From contig NZ_JBBCGP010000001.1 in the NCBI RefSeq assembly GCF_037200945.1, forward strand, positions 3,036,501 through 3,100,500: 64,000 bases of DNA. Direction: 5' to 3'. Position 1 is the stretch's first letter, and each line of letters starts with the position of its first letter. The DNA comes from Methylovirgula sp. GTDB taxonomy: Bacteria > Pseudomonadota > Alphaproteobacteria > Rhizobiales > Beijerinckiaceae. The notes beneath the pieces are model-generated. The model saw nothing but the letters and a program-made list of their open reading frames with translations, ran no database searches and was not told the origin of the DNA. The translations under genes and the position numbers were made by a program. Of the stretch, positions 52,347-60,565 are shown one piece after another.

Positions 52347-52450
52347 ATTTCCATTCCTGAGTAAATTCGTGGGCTATATAAAGGCTCGCGACGCGGGCTG
52401 TCGAGCCGCCGCGCCGACGTGTCGCCATCCCCCTTAGGTCGGAGAAGAAT

Positions 52451-53242
52451 ATGAGCGCCAGCCCGTATCGCGCGAAGCCTGGTGACGGAATTGCCTTTGT
52501 CAGCGGTGCCAGCTCCGGCGTCGGCCGCGCGTGCGTCCTGGAATTGGCACGTCGTGGCTACGTCGTCGCGGCGACCGCTCGGCGCGCCGAAGAATTACAT
52601 CAACTTGCCGCGACATTGCCGGAGCAAATTTTTCCCTATCCTGGCGATGTAACCGATGCCGCCGGCATGAAAACTCTGCTGGCGCAGATCGAGAGCGATC
52701 ACGGCCCGATCGCGCTTGCATTTCTCAACGCCGGCGTCTCGCTGCATGTTGAGCGCGAAGGCTTTGACGCGGCGGTTGTCGCAAAGACTTACGCGGTCAA
52801 TATCAACGGAGTCGCGAACTGCCTCGATCCGCTGCTCATCGCGATGTCGCAAAGGCACCGCGGCCAGATCGCGCTGAACGCTTCGCTCGCGGGCTATAAT
52901 GGCCTCCCGACGTCAGCGGCTTATGGCTCCTCCAAGGCGGCGCTGATTTACATGGGGGAGGCGCTAAACCTGAGGTACCGCGCCGCCGGCCTCACCATCC
53001 AGGTTGTCAATCATGGATTCGTTCGCACCGCGATGACGGATCAGGAAAAGGATTTCAGTCAGCCATTCAAGATTGAGCCGGAGGAGGCGGCGAAGCTCAT
53101 CTGTGACGGATTTGAGCGCGGTGGCTTCGAGATCGCCTTCCCTTGGCAATTGGCGATCCTGCAAAAGCTTGTGCGGGCTTTACCCTACGCCGCCAAATTC
53201 AATTTTATCGATTACGGAATGAAGCGCGCCAAGCAGGGTTGA
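52451..53242 (+). CDS. SDR family NAD(P)-dependent oxidoreductase
   Basis: A 263-residue classical short-chain dehydrogenase. The cofactor motif is SGASSGVG near residue 19, LNAGV near 95, Ser near 142 (NASLAG) and the catalytic YGSSK near 156. GGAGAAGA precedes the ATG at about 7 bases. The MKTLLAQIESDHGPIALAF and FKIEPEEAAKLICDG parts match SDRs with a C-terminal helical lid. Substrate unknown. It is divergent from cysK. Confidence 0.88.
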   Translation: MSASPYRAKPGDGIAFVSGASSGVGRACVLELARRGYVVAATARRAEELHQLAATLPEQIFPYPGDVTDAAGMKTLLAQIESDHGPIALAFLNAGVSLHVEREGFDAAVVAKTYAVNINGVANCLDPLLIAMSQRHRGQIALNASLAGYNGLPTSAAYGSSKAALIYMGEALNLRYRAAGLTIQVVNHGFVRTAMTDQEKDFSQPFKIEPEEAAKLICDGFERGGFEIAFPWQLAILQKLVRALPYAAKFNFIDYGMKRAKQG

Positions 53243-53292
53243 AAAGCAGATTTGAGTGGACGCGCGTTGCCGTCGAACCGGCGCCGCCGAAT

Positions 53293-53366
53293 TGGAGGCC
53301 TCGCCCGGAATCGAACCGGGATAGAAGGATTTGCAGTCCTCTGCGTAACCACTCCGCCACGAGGCC
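53293..53366 (-). tRNA. tRNA-Cys (GCA)
   Basis: Acceptor stem GGCCTCG/CGAGGCC, anticodon loop ACTGCAAAT giving GCA, T-arm CCGGTTCGATTCCGG, and encoded CCA at 53293–53295. Length is 74 bases. Confidence 0.96.
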
Positions 53367-53509
53367 GTCGCGACAGGTTCCCCCGTCCACGGTGCGTCGC
53401 TATAGCAAGGCGAGCCGCTGGCGGCAACTCGGCGTCGCGGAAAACCGTCTGTCAGGCTCATTCGAGCTTTGCAAGCGCCGCGCAGCTTGCTATATGCGCG
53501 CTTCCGTGA

Positions 53510-53585
53510 TCCCTGATAGCTCAGCTGGTAGAGCAATCGACTGTTAATCGATCGGTCGCAGGTTCGAGTCCTGCTCAGGGAGCCA
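53510..53585 (+). tRNA. tRNA-Asn (GTT)
   Basis: Acceptor stem TCCCTGA/TCAGGGA, D-arm AGCTCAGCTGGTAGAGC, anticodon loop CTGTTAA giving GTT, T-loop TTCGAGT and encoded CCA. Length is 76 bases. Confidence 0.96.
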
Positions 53586-53845
53586 CGCTTCCGTCACGCC
53601 ACTCCACGCCGCCGGGCATCGTTTAGGTTACGTCGCTGCACCAGGCGTTGCGAAATGTTGCCAAATTGGCCCTGTCGTGACCTCTCGTGCGCCAACGCAC
53701 AGGAGAAGTGAAGTCATCCACAGGTTCACCTAATTTCCCGCTTTTGCGGCAACCGCCGGATGCTATCCTCGTTCATAAGATGGAATTGATTCGTAGTAAT
53801 TGCACCTGTTAGCAGTGCTTCAGGCGCGGGTGGGGAGCTGGTCCT

Positions 53846-54442
53846 TTGAGCAGCAGCGATTTACTGTCGGCGCATGCGGGCATAGGCAGCCAACTTGAAC
53901 ACGAGATCGACGACGCCACGGCGCAAGATCTTGGTCTGGTCGAAATTGCAGGCCGGATAAAATGGTTCGACGCTTCTAAAGGTTACGGCTTCATCGTTCC
54001 TGATAACGGCATGGCTGATGTGCTGTTGCATGTGACGACGCTGCGGCGTGACGGTTTTCAAACAGCGCACGAAGGAACTCGCATCGTCTGCGAAGCGGCG
54101 ACCCGCTCGAAGGGCCTGCAGGTTTTGCGTATCGTTTCGATGGATGAATCGACGGCGGTTCATCCGGCGCAATTGCAAGCGCGCACGCATGTGCAAGTCG
54201 TACCCACAAGCGGTTACGAGATATGCGTGGTCAAATGGTTCAACCGCGTGCGGGGCTTTGGCTTCGTCTCGCGCGGCGACGGGACCGAGGACATCTTCGT
54301 CCATATGGAGACATTGCGGCGCTACGGAATCGCCGAGCTGAAGCCGGGGGATAGCCTTCTCGTCCGTTTCGGCGACGGCCCGAAGGGCCTGATGGCGGCC
54401 GAGGTGCGGCCGCTGGAAGCCGCCTTGCCTTCGTCGCACTGA
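53846..54442 (+). CDS. Cold-shock protein with two cold-shock domains
   Basis: A 198-residue protein with two CSD (OB-fold) units. The first (about 34–98) has GRIKWFDASKGYGFIVPDNG and VLLHVTTL in place of the RNP motifs. The second (about 126–190) has CVVKWFNRVRGFGFVSRGDG and DIFVHMETL. It binds single-stranded RNA or DNA. The two-domain form is a usual alphaproteobacterial variant. The start is TTG at 53846, with GGGGAG about 10 bases upstream. It is followed by the DUF192 gene. Confidence 0.93.
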   Translation: MSSSDLLSAHAGIGSQLEHEIDDATAQDLGLVEIAGRIKWFDASKGYGFIVPDNGMADVLLHVTTLRRDGFQTAHEGTRIVCEAATRSKGLQVLRIVSMDESTAVHPAQLQARTHVQVVPTSGYEICVVKWFNRVRGFGFVSRGDGTEDIFVHMETLRRYGIAELKPGDSLLVRFGDGPKGLMAAEVRPLEAALPSSH

Positions 54443-54488
54443 TCCGGCATGAGAAGCGCGGCCGCAAGCTGCGCAACCGGATCGCGAT

Positions 54489-54944
54489 ATGACGTTTTCC
54501 TCTTTTTGCCGATTTCTCACGTTTTCGTTCGCGTTGATGACCGGGTTCGCGGCGTTCGCGCAATCCGGCCGCAACGTGCTCTCAATTGCCACCGCGAGCG
54601 GGACGCACAATTTCAACGTCGACGTGATGCAATCCGAAGCAGACCTCGAAAAAGGCCTGATGTTTCGCAAGTCGATCCCGGCCGATTACGGCATGCTGTT
54701 CGACTTCAAGCATGAGCAGACTGTGATGATGTGGATGAAAAACACCTTCATCCCGCTCGATATGCTGTTCATGGACAAGACCGGGAAGGTCGTCGGCATC
54801 GTCGCCAATGCGGAGCCGATGTCGGAAAAGATTTTGACGGTTGGCAAGCCGACCGACGCCGTGCTCGAACTCCGGGGCGGGACGGCGGCACGCATCGATC
54901 TCAAGGTGGGCGACCAGGTGCGCGATCCGATTTTCGCGCCGTAA
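54489..54944 (+). CDS. DUF192 family exported protein
   Basis: A 151-residue protein with a signal peptide (about 1–24, LTFSFALMTGFAAFAQ) and a DUF192 domain. Characteristic segments are FNVDVMQSEADLEKGLMFRKSI, MLFDF, MWMKNTFIPLDMLFMD and VLELRGGTAARIDLKVGD. The family is small, conserved and of unknown function, with a compact beta fold. It follows the cold-shock gene by 46 bp, a common order in Rhizobiales. Confidence 0.9.
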   Translation: MTFSSFCRFLTFSFALMTGFAAFAQSGRNVLSIATASGTHNFNVDVMQSEADLEKGLMFRKSIPADYGMLFDFKHEQTVMMWMKNTFIPLDMLFMDKTGKVVGIVANAEPMSEKILTVGKPTDAVLELRGGTAARIDLKVGDQVRDPIFAP

Positions 54945-54945
54945 A

Positions 54946-54989
54946 GCGTTTTCGAGCGAAGTGGAAACCGGTTCGCGCGGAGAAAACGC
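54946..54989. repeat. Rhizobiales-type intergenic inverted repeat
   Basis: GCGTTTTC (54946–54953) and GAAAACGC (54982–54989) are inverted around a core containing AAGTGGAAACCGGTT. A near-identical core, AAGTGGATACCGGTT, lies in the repeat near 63583. Confidence 0.75.
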
Positions 54990-55103
54990 CTTAAAACAAA
55001 AACCTGGAACCTTGAAACCGAAAGGGTCCAAGCTCCCGCCTTGTCGGCCCTCCAGCCGCATGGTAGCTGAACGCGGAGCGGACGGGGCGGGCTTATCGCT
55101 CTT

Positions 55104-55180
55104 CGGGGTATAGCGCAGCCTGGTAGCGCGGAAGTTTTGGGTACTTCAGGTCGCAGGTTCGAATCCTGCTGCCCCGACCA
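55104..55180 (+). tRNA. tRNA-Pro (TGG)
   Basis: Acceptor CGGGGTA/TGCCCCG, D-arm AGCGCAGCCTGGTAGCGC, anticodon loop TTTTGGGTA giving TGG, T-loop TTCGAAT, and encoded CCA. Length is 77 bases. Confidence 0.96.
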
Positions 55181-55197
55181 TTAATTTCGAAGATCGG

Positions 55198-55512
55198 ATG
55201 TTCGAGATGACCGCACGGATTTACCGCCCCAGCAAAACCGCGACGCAATCGGGCCGGGCGAAAAGCAAACGCTGGGTTCTGGAATTTCCGCCGGAATTCG
55301 CGCCACAGATCGATTCTCTCATGGGCTGGACGGGAACGCAGGATATGCGCCGGCAAGTCCGGCTCTGGTTCGGCACGCAGGAGGAGGCGGTCGCCTACGC
55401 CGAGAAGAACGGCATTGTCTTCCTGCTTGAGGAGCCGAAGCCGGCGACGCGGAAGATCCAATCCTATTCCGATAATTTTAAGCCGACGCGCTTAGGCCAG
55501 TGGACGCACTAA
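55198..55512 (+). CDS. Complex I NDUFS4-like subunit (ETC complex I conserved region)
   Basis: A 104-residue protein of the NDUFS4-type complex I accessory family, which alphaproteobacteria share with mitochondria. Family segments: ARIYRPSKTATQSGRAKSKRWVLEF, MGWTGTQDMRRQVRLWFGTQEEAVAYAEKNGI and SYSDNFKPTRLGQWTH at the C-terminus. It would sit at the N-module side of NADH dehydrogenase. An alternative start is MTARIY at 55207. It is directly downstream of tRNA-Pro; the nuo operon itself is not in the window. Confidence 0.88.
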   Translation: MFEMTARIYRPSKTATQSGRAKSKRWVLEFPPEFAPQIDSLMGWTGTQDMRRQVRLWFGTQEEAVAYAEKNGIVFLLEEPKPATRKIQSYSDNFKPTRLGQWTH

Positions 55513-55544
55513 ACCGGCGCGGCCGAGCGAATGGCGCCGGGCAG

Positions 55545-55621
55545 GACCCCGTAGCTCAGCTGGATAGAGCAGCCGCCTTCTAAGCGGCAGGTCGCAGGTT
55601 CGAGCCCTGCCGGGGTCGCCA
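55545..55621 (+). tRNA. tRNA-Arg (TCT)
   Basis: Acceptor GACCCCG/CGGGGTC, anticodon loop CTTCTAA giving TCT, T-arm GCAGGTTCGAGCCCTGC, and encoded CCA. Length is 77 bases. The T-loop and encoded CCA are standard. Confidence 0.96.
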
Positions 55622-55815
55622 CACACCGCAAACTATTCACCATTCAATTACCATTTTCAAAACAATCGTCGCCACTAACTTGCAGCGGATGATCAAAATA
55701 GCGGCTTTTTGTCTGGCTTTAGCCAAGCCGATCGAGACAAAATAGCCTTTTCGAAGATGCCGCTGATTGATATGGTCCGGAAGTCGCATGGGTTTGAGCT
55801 CGGGGGGAGTTCGCG

Positions 55816-56334
55816 ATGCAGATCCCCAATTCGCTCGGATTTGACGTCAGCGTTGTTCAAAATATTCCCGTTGTGCTTACGGCACTCGACGTTATTTGCG
55901 ATACCACGGGAATGGGATTTGCTGTCGTCGCGCGTGTGACCGAAGACCGTTGGGTCGCCTGCCAAGTCCGCGACAGGATAAATTTCGGCATAGAGCCGGG
56001 CGACGAACTCGTGATCGAGACCACCATTTGCCGCGATATAAGACAGAGTGGGCGGCCAGTTGCGATCGACGAGGTTGCGACCGATCGCATTTATTCGCAG
56101 CACCCGACGCCGAAACTTTATGGCTTCCAGAGTTATATTTCAGTGCCGTTGCTGCTGCCGGACGGCAGCTTCTTCGGCACCCTATGCGCCGTCGATACAA
56201 AGCCTGCGCGCGTGAACACGCCGGGCGCCGTTGGCATGTTCAAGCTTTTCGCCGAATTGATCGGCTTTCACCTCGCTGATCGTTACCGCGATATGGCAGT
56301 ATCCCCATCTTGCGATAACGCCGGGTCGGGTTAA
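55816..56334 (+). CDS. GAF-domain protein
   Basis: A 172-residue protein made almost wholly of one GAF domain (about 15–155). Typical pieces are TGMGFAVVARVTEDRWVACQVRD, ICRDIRQSGRPVAIDEV and YISVPLLLPDGSFFGTLCAVD. No kinase, GGDEF or HTH output domain is attached, so it may be a stand-alone sensor or partner. A GGGGGGAG sequence precedes the start. Only 7 bp separate it from the radical-SAM gene on the same strand, so the two are probably cotranscribed. Confidence 0.85.
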   Translation: MQIPNSLGFDVSVVQNIPVVLTALDVICDTTGMGFAVVARVTEDRWVACQVRDRINFGIEPGDELVIETTICRDIRQSGRPVAIDEVATDRIYSQHPTPKLYGFQSYISVPLLLPDGSFFGTLCAVDTKPARVNTPGAVGMFKLFAELIGFHLADRYRDMAVSPSCDNAGSG

Positions 56335-56341
56335 AAATATC

Positions 56342-57553
56342 ATGCGGCGCAAAAATGCCTTTCCCATTGCTGTCCGGGAATTCGTTTATCGGCACTTTGG
56401 AATCCGCGCGCGCCAGCGCAAAGTGCTGGCTGGCAACGCGACCGACACGAGCCTCGAGCATTATCTCAAATCTCATGTCTGTCTTAAGCCGTTCGAGAAT
56501 CTCGAAACGACAAATCGCGGCCTCGCGCACGTCTGTTGCCCGGATTGGCTGCCGACACCGATCGCCAATATGGACGGCGATCTCTTAAGCCAATGGGCTG
56601 GCCCGATGGCGCAGCGCATTCGCAAGTCGATCGTTGATGGAACGTACGAACTCTGCAGCCGCCGCTATTGCGAGCACATCACCGATCGGCGGCTTCTGCA
56701 CCGGGATCATCCCGAGGTCCGCAAAGTCCTCGCGGCTTTTGCCGGCGAAGCCGTTCCTGCGCCTAAGCGAGTGGCGCTGTCGCACGATCGCTCCTGCAAC
56801 CTGTCCTGTCCGTCATGCCGCACAGGGCGGATCGTGGCGGGCAAGGCCGAACAGGACAAGCTCGACAGGGTTTTTGAGCAAAGCGCGCTTCCACTCCTGC
56901 GCAGCGCGAAGATTGTTTACATCACCGGCTCCGGCGATCCGTTCGGCAGCAATCATTTCCGGCGCGTGATCAAGCGTCTCAACCGCCGAGACTTTGGCCA
57001 TCTTCGCTTCGATCTGCACAGCAACGGCCAATTGTTCGATGCACGCGCCTGGAAAGACCTCGATCTCTCCGGCCGTGTTCGCGACGTCGAAATTTCGATC
57101 GATGCTGCCGATCCGAAGACCTACGCGATCGTCCGCAGGGGTGGCACTTTCGCGCAATTGCGCAAAAACCTTGCCTTCATTGCGGGCCTTCGGCGCAGCG
57201 GCGAAATCCGTACGCTGACTTTTTCAATGGTCGTGCAAGCGTGCAATTTCACCGAGATGCCCGACTTCGTCCGGCTGGGCGAGGAATTCGCGGCAGACCG
57301 CGTATCTTTTCAAATGATCCGCAACTGGGGAACGTTCGGTAAAGCCGAATTCGAGGCGGAATTCATCGGCGATCCGGCGCACCCGCAACATAAGGCTCTC
57401 GTCGCGCTGCTCGAAGCGCCAGAGTTTTCGCATCCGATCGCGCGGGTTGGCAATATCCTTGGCTATACCCAGGCGTTGCCAGCTATGTCGCGTGACGTCG
57501 CGTTCGATGATGGTGCGGACGCGATGACCGACGCCATTCTTGAAGTCGATTGA
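56342..57553 (+). CDS. Radical-SAM protein with N-terminal SPASM-like cysteine cluster
   Basis: A 403-residue radical-SAM enzyme. The SAM-cluster motif is Cys152-x3-Cys156-x2-Cys159 in RSCNLSCPSC. Further radical-SAM barrel features are TGSGDPFGS near residue 202 and DLHSNGQLF near 226. Before it are Cys47 (CLKPFENLE), Cys65-Cys66 (HVCCPDW), Cys105 and Cys110, in a spacing that resembles a SPASM auxiliary-cluster domain. SPASM normally follows the barrel, so the order seems reversed. These proteins often modify peptides or sugars. No candidate precursor peptide is adjacent; the GAF gene is the only obvious partner. Confidence 0.85.
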   Translation: MRRKNAFPIAVREFVYRHFGIRARQRKVLAGNATDTSLEHYLKSHVCLKPFENLETTNRGLAHVCCPDWLPTPIANMDGDLLSQWAGPMAQRIRKSIVDGTYELCSRRYCEHITDRRLLHRDHPEVRKVLAAFAGEAVPAPKRVALSHDRSCNLSCPSCRTGRIVAGKAEQDKLDRVFEQSALPLLRSAKIVYITGSGDPFGSNHFRRVIKRLNRRDFGHLRFDLHSNGQLFDARAWKDLDLSGRVRDVEISIDAADPKTYAIVRRGGTFAQLRKNLAFIAGLRRSGEIRTLTFSMVVQACNFTEMPDFVRLGEEFAADRVSFQMIRNWGTFGKAEFEAEFIGDPAHPQHKALVALLEAPEFSHPIARVGNILGYTQALPAMSRDVAFDDGADAMTDAILEVD

Positions 57554-57652
57554 CGACAGACGAAACGACATAGAATTCATACGAACGCGGCGCCTGAGAT
57601 CACTCAAGCGCCGCGCCGTCAAAGATCGAGTTTGGTCTGCAGAGCCTCTGGC

Positions 57653-59113
57653 TCAGTATTTCGCCACGACCGGGGCGGGCACCGACGGCGCCCAGTTGAA
57701 CTTATAGACGAGGCCCACCGTCGCCGCCTGTTCCTGCGGACGGAAGTGGATCTCGCTCGCAGGAGCGCCGGCTCCCAACTCGCTAATTTCATGCGAACCA
57801 TATTGCGCGTAGCGGTAATCCGCCCGCCAGAACCAGCCCGGCGCGAATTCCGATTCGACACCGCCGCCGACGAACCAGCCGTTCGCCGTAAAGCCGGGCG
57901 TGAAGATGCCCGTACCGGCGCCGCCGAAAGTATCGAGGTTGCTGCCGCCGAAGCGCGCCTGGGTGAAGCCGGCCTTGGTGTAGGTCAACACCGCCGGAGA
58001 GACGAGATAGCCAAGCCGGGCGCCGGCGCCCCAAGCCCATTGTTGCGAGATCGAGCCGACGAGGCCAAAGCCCTGATCTTGGATCGTGCCGCGCAGATTG
58101 GACGGATCGTAATCGCCAAAGACACCGCCAACGAACTTGTTGGTAAGCTGATAATCGTAGCCCGCGCCGACGGTCCCGAAGACGCCGCGGCCGCCGAAGC
58201 GTTGCGTATTGCAGATAATGCAATTGCCGGTCGCCGGGTTTTCCGTCGCGCCATTCGCGCTCCACAGGCCATAACCGATGCCGGCGTTAGCGTAGAAGCC
58301 GGTCCAGTTCGTTTGTGCCGGCGCCGGGCTGAAGCCGTCCGTCAACAGAGCGAACGACGGAATGCCGGGCGCGCTGAACGTTGGCCAGCCAAACTTGTAG
58401 ACGATACCCGACGTGATCGATTGTTCCACCGGATGGAAGCGGATCGAATCTAACGCGCCGAGGGCGCCGGTGTCAGCAAGAGTATGGGCGCCATAATCCG
58501 CGTAGCGATATTCGGTACGGAAGAACCAGCCCGGCGCAAACATCGTCTCAAAGCCAGCGCCGACGAACCAGCCGCTGGCGGTCAAGCCCGGCGTGCCGTT
58601 ACCGCTGAAGGCGGCACTTGTCGAATCAAGCAGCGTTGCGCCGGTGAAATGCGCCTGCGTGAAGCCCGCCTCGCCATAGGCGAGAAGATCCGGCGTGAAG
58701 AGATAGCCGAGGCGGCCGCCGGCCGCCCAGGACCAGCTCTGGTCTGTGTTGCCTGACAGGGCGAGGCCGCCGGGAGTCGTCTGAACAATGCCGGTCTGAC
58801 GGCCAATGCTGTAATCCGCGAGCACGCCAGCGACGAAGCGATCGCTGAACTGATAATCAAAGCCGCCGCCAACCCGGCCAAGGAAGCCGCTGCCGCCGTT
58901 GACTTGATTGACGCTGGCGCTGGGGCTCGACGTATTGGCGTTCCATCCGCCGTAGCCGCCCTGCGCATCGAGATAAAGGCCCGTCCATGAAAAGGCCGGC
59001 GGCGGGGGCACAAAAGCAGGCGCTGACTTATAGGAGGGCAGATCGGCCGCAAAGGCGGACGCCGAAGTCAGCAGGGCGATAACGAAGCCCATTGGAAATA
59101 CCGACTTACTCAT
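57653..59113 (-). CDS. Outer-membrane beta-barrel protein with two tandem OmpA-like barrels
   Basis: A 486-residue outer-membrane protein. A signal peptide (about 1–22, ending AFAAD) is followed by two similar domains of about 220 residues. Each opens with a WTGLY/WTGFY strand (SWTGLYLDAQGGYG and NWTGFYANAGIGYG) and contains GAGYDYQ/GGGFDYQ, AAGGRLGYL/GAGARLGYL and GWFVGAGFE/GWFVGGGVE strands. Each ends with a VYKF strand. Single units of this family are common in Rhizobiales. I start at MSKSVF because GGGGGC lies 4 bases upstream. It may form two 8-strand barrels or one larger barrel; function unknown. Confidence 0.87.
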   Translation of the reverse strand: MSKSVFPMGFVIALLTSASAFAADLPSYKSAPAFVPPPPAFSWTGLYLDAQGGYGGWNANTSSPSASVNQVNGGSGFLGRVGGGFDYQFSDRFVAGVLADYSIGRQTGIVQTTPGGLALSGNTDQSWSWAAGGRLGYLFTPDLLAYGEAGFTQAHFTGATLLDSTSAAFSGNGTPGLTASGWFVGAGFETMFAPGWFFRTEYRYADYGAHTLADTGALGALDSIRFHPVEQSITSGIVYKFGWPTFSAPGIPSFALLTDGFSPAPAQTNWTGFYANAGIGYGLWSANGATENPATGNCIICNTQRFGGRGVFGTVGAGYDYQLTNKFVGGVFGDYDPSNLRGTIQDQGFGLVGSISQQWAWGAGARLGYLVSPAVLTYTKAGFTQARFGGSNLDTFGGAGTGIFTPGFTANGWFVGGGVESEFAPGWFWRADYRYAQYGSHEISELGAGAPASEIHFRPQEQAATVGLVYKFNWAPSVPAPVVAKY

Positions 59114-59557
59114 TTTGCCCCCTTTGACGCACCGCAGCGCCACACCAACCGATTCGACTGAACGTGAAACCACCCTACCGCAACCGCGTCCTCCAACCTG
59201 TCACCCCCAAGACACGATCGGGGGATTTCGCCCCGCATACGACCGCCCGCATGGGTGCGCAATAAATTCGGATTGTCGTTAACGAAGATTCGTGGATGTG
59301 AATTTTCCAAGATATCCCGCGCGGTTGCGGCCGCTTTGAAATGTGGCAACCCGCTGAACTTCCATGATTTTAAGTCCGACGCGCGATCAACATTGTCGGC
59401 GTTGCCGCAATTTTGTCTGAATCTCTAGGCCCATTTGTCAGACTGTTTACCGCGTTCGGACGCTTCGCCGGCAAAACATTTAAAGTTTTAGCAAGGCGAG
59501 CGGTGCAACTTCGTCTCTGGGCGGCGAGGTCTAAATCGGCAGCGGAGTACGGGGGAT
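59114..59557. other. Intergenic region between the barrel gene and rlpA
   Basis: No supported gene in about 444 bp. It should hold the promoters of the divergent barrel gene and rlpA. A 79-codon minus-strand frame here has no domain or ribosome binding site I can support, and no RNA structure stands out by eye. Confidence 0.5.
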
Positions 59558-60469
59558 TTGCGGTTGAAAAGCTTATCGTTCTGGTCGCGCTTCGTCTGTG
59601 ACGAAGTGCGGTCCGACGTTCAAGGCCGGGCAGGTTGCAAACCGGTGTTGCTGGCGCCTCTGGCCGCGGCCGGATTTGCCGCTCTTGGCCTCGGTGGCTG
59701 CGCGCAGCAGCAGCAGGTTGCTCATTCCTCGGAATATTTTCCGCAGTCCGTTTATGGCGAAGCGAGCCCGCGCGTCGTGGCTGACGGCCAAGACGTCCCG
59801 CGCGGCGGCGGCAAATATCTCGTCGGCCATCCCTATATGGTCGCGGGTCGGATGTATTATCCGAGCGAGCGCAAGCACTATACCGCTGTCGGTTACGCCT
59901 CTTGGTACGGCGACGCGTTCCACGGCCGCCGTACGGCGAACGGCGAAATCTTCGATCGCAATTCGATTTCGGCTGCCCATCCGACGATGCCGCTACCGAG
60001 CTATGCGCGCGTCACCAATCTGCGCAATCATCATTCGATGATCGTCCGCGTCAACGACCGTGGTCCCTTTGCGCCGGGCCGCATTATGGACGTTTCGCGC
60101 CGCGTCGCTGATCTGCTCGATTTCCGCCGCACCGGTACGACGATGGTGAAGGTGGAATATGTCGGCCGCGCAAGCCTTGAGGGTTCGAACGACGAGAAGC
60201 TTGCCTCGACGTTGCGCATCGATGACCAGTCGGCGCCCGCCGCGCCGCCCAGCATGCTTGCTGACGCAGATGCCGACGCCCCCGTCCAGACCGCTTCCGC
60301 CGATCCCAACGACGTGCCGCAGACCTCCGCGGCAGCGCCCGACGGCGGTTCTGAAACGGCAGACGCATCGCCCAGCCACGTTTTCATCGGCACGGCGCCA
60401 CTGCCGCCCTCGCGCCCCTACGATCTCGATACGATCCCGGGTGCGGACGTTCCGATCGCCTCACAGTAA
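59558..60469 (+). CDS. rlpA: RlpA-like septal-ring lipoprotein / lytic transglycosylase
   Basis: A 303-residue lipoprotein. The lipobox LGLGGC ends near residue 48. The DPBB domain (about 110–200) includes ASWYGDAFHGRRTANGEIFD, AHPTMPLPSYARVTN, VRVNDRGPFAPGRIMDVSRR and LDF. The putative catalytic Asp and His residues of RlpA are in these segments. The tail is Ala/Asp/Pro-rich with no SPOR domain visible. The start is TTG (59558 or 59564) near a GGGGG, since no ATG gives the signal. It precedes the D,D-carboxypeptidase gene, a common order in Rhizobiales. Confidence 0.88.
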   Translation: MRLKSLSFWSRFVCDEVRSDVQGRAGCKPVLLAPLAAAGFAALGLGGCAQQQQVAHSSEYFPQSVYGEASPRVVADGQDVPRGGGKYLVGHPYMVAGRMYYPSERKHYTAVGYASWYGDAFHGRRTANGEIFDRNSISAAHPTMPLPSYARVTNLRNHHSMIVRVNDRGPFAPGRIMDVSRRVADLLDFRRTGTTMVKVEYVGRASLEGSNDEKLASTLRIDDQSAPAAPPSMLADADADAPVQTASADPNDVPQTSAAAPDGGSETADASPSHVFIGTAPLPPSRPYDLDTIPGADVPIASQ

Positions 60470-60565
60470 TCGTCTAAAGCAGGCGGCCGTCGCGTTGATT
60501 TCTGGCGACGGCGGACGCATCTTGCATCCATGCATGCTGCGGCGCGGAATTCCTCAGAGATTAGC

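Noticed and set aside
60486..60512. GCCGTCGC/GCGACGGC hairpin after rlpA
   Set aside because: The 8-bp stem lacks a T-run, and the next gene follows at once, so I do not call a terminator.
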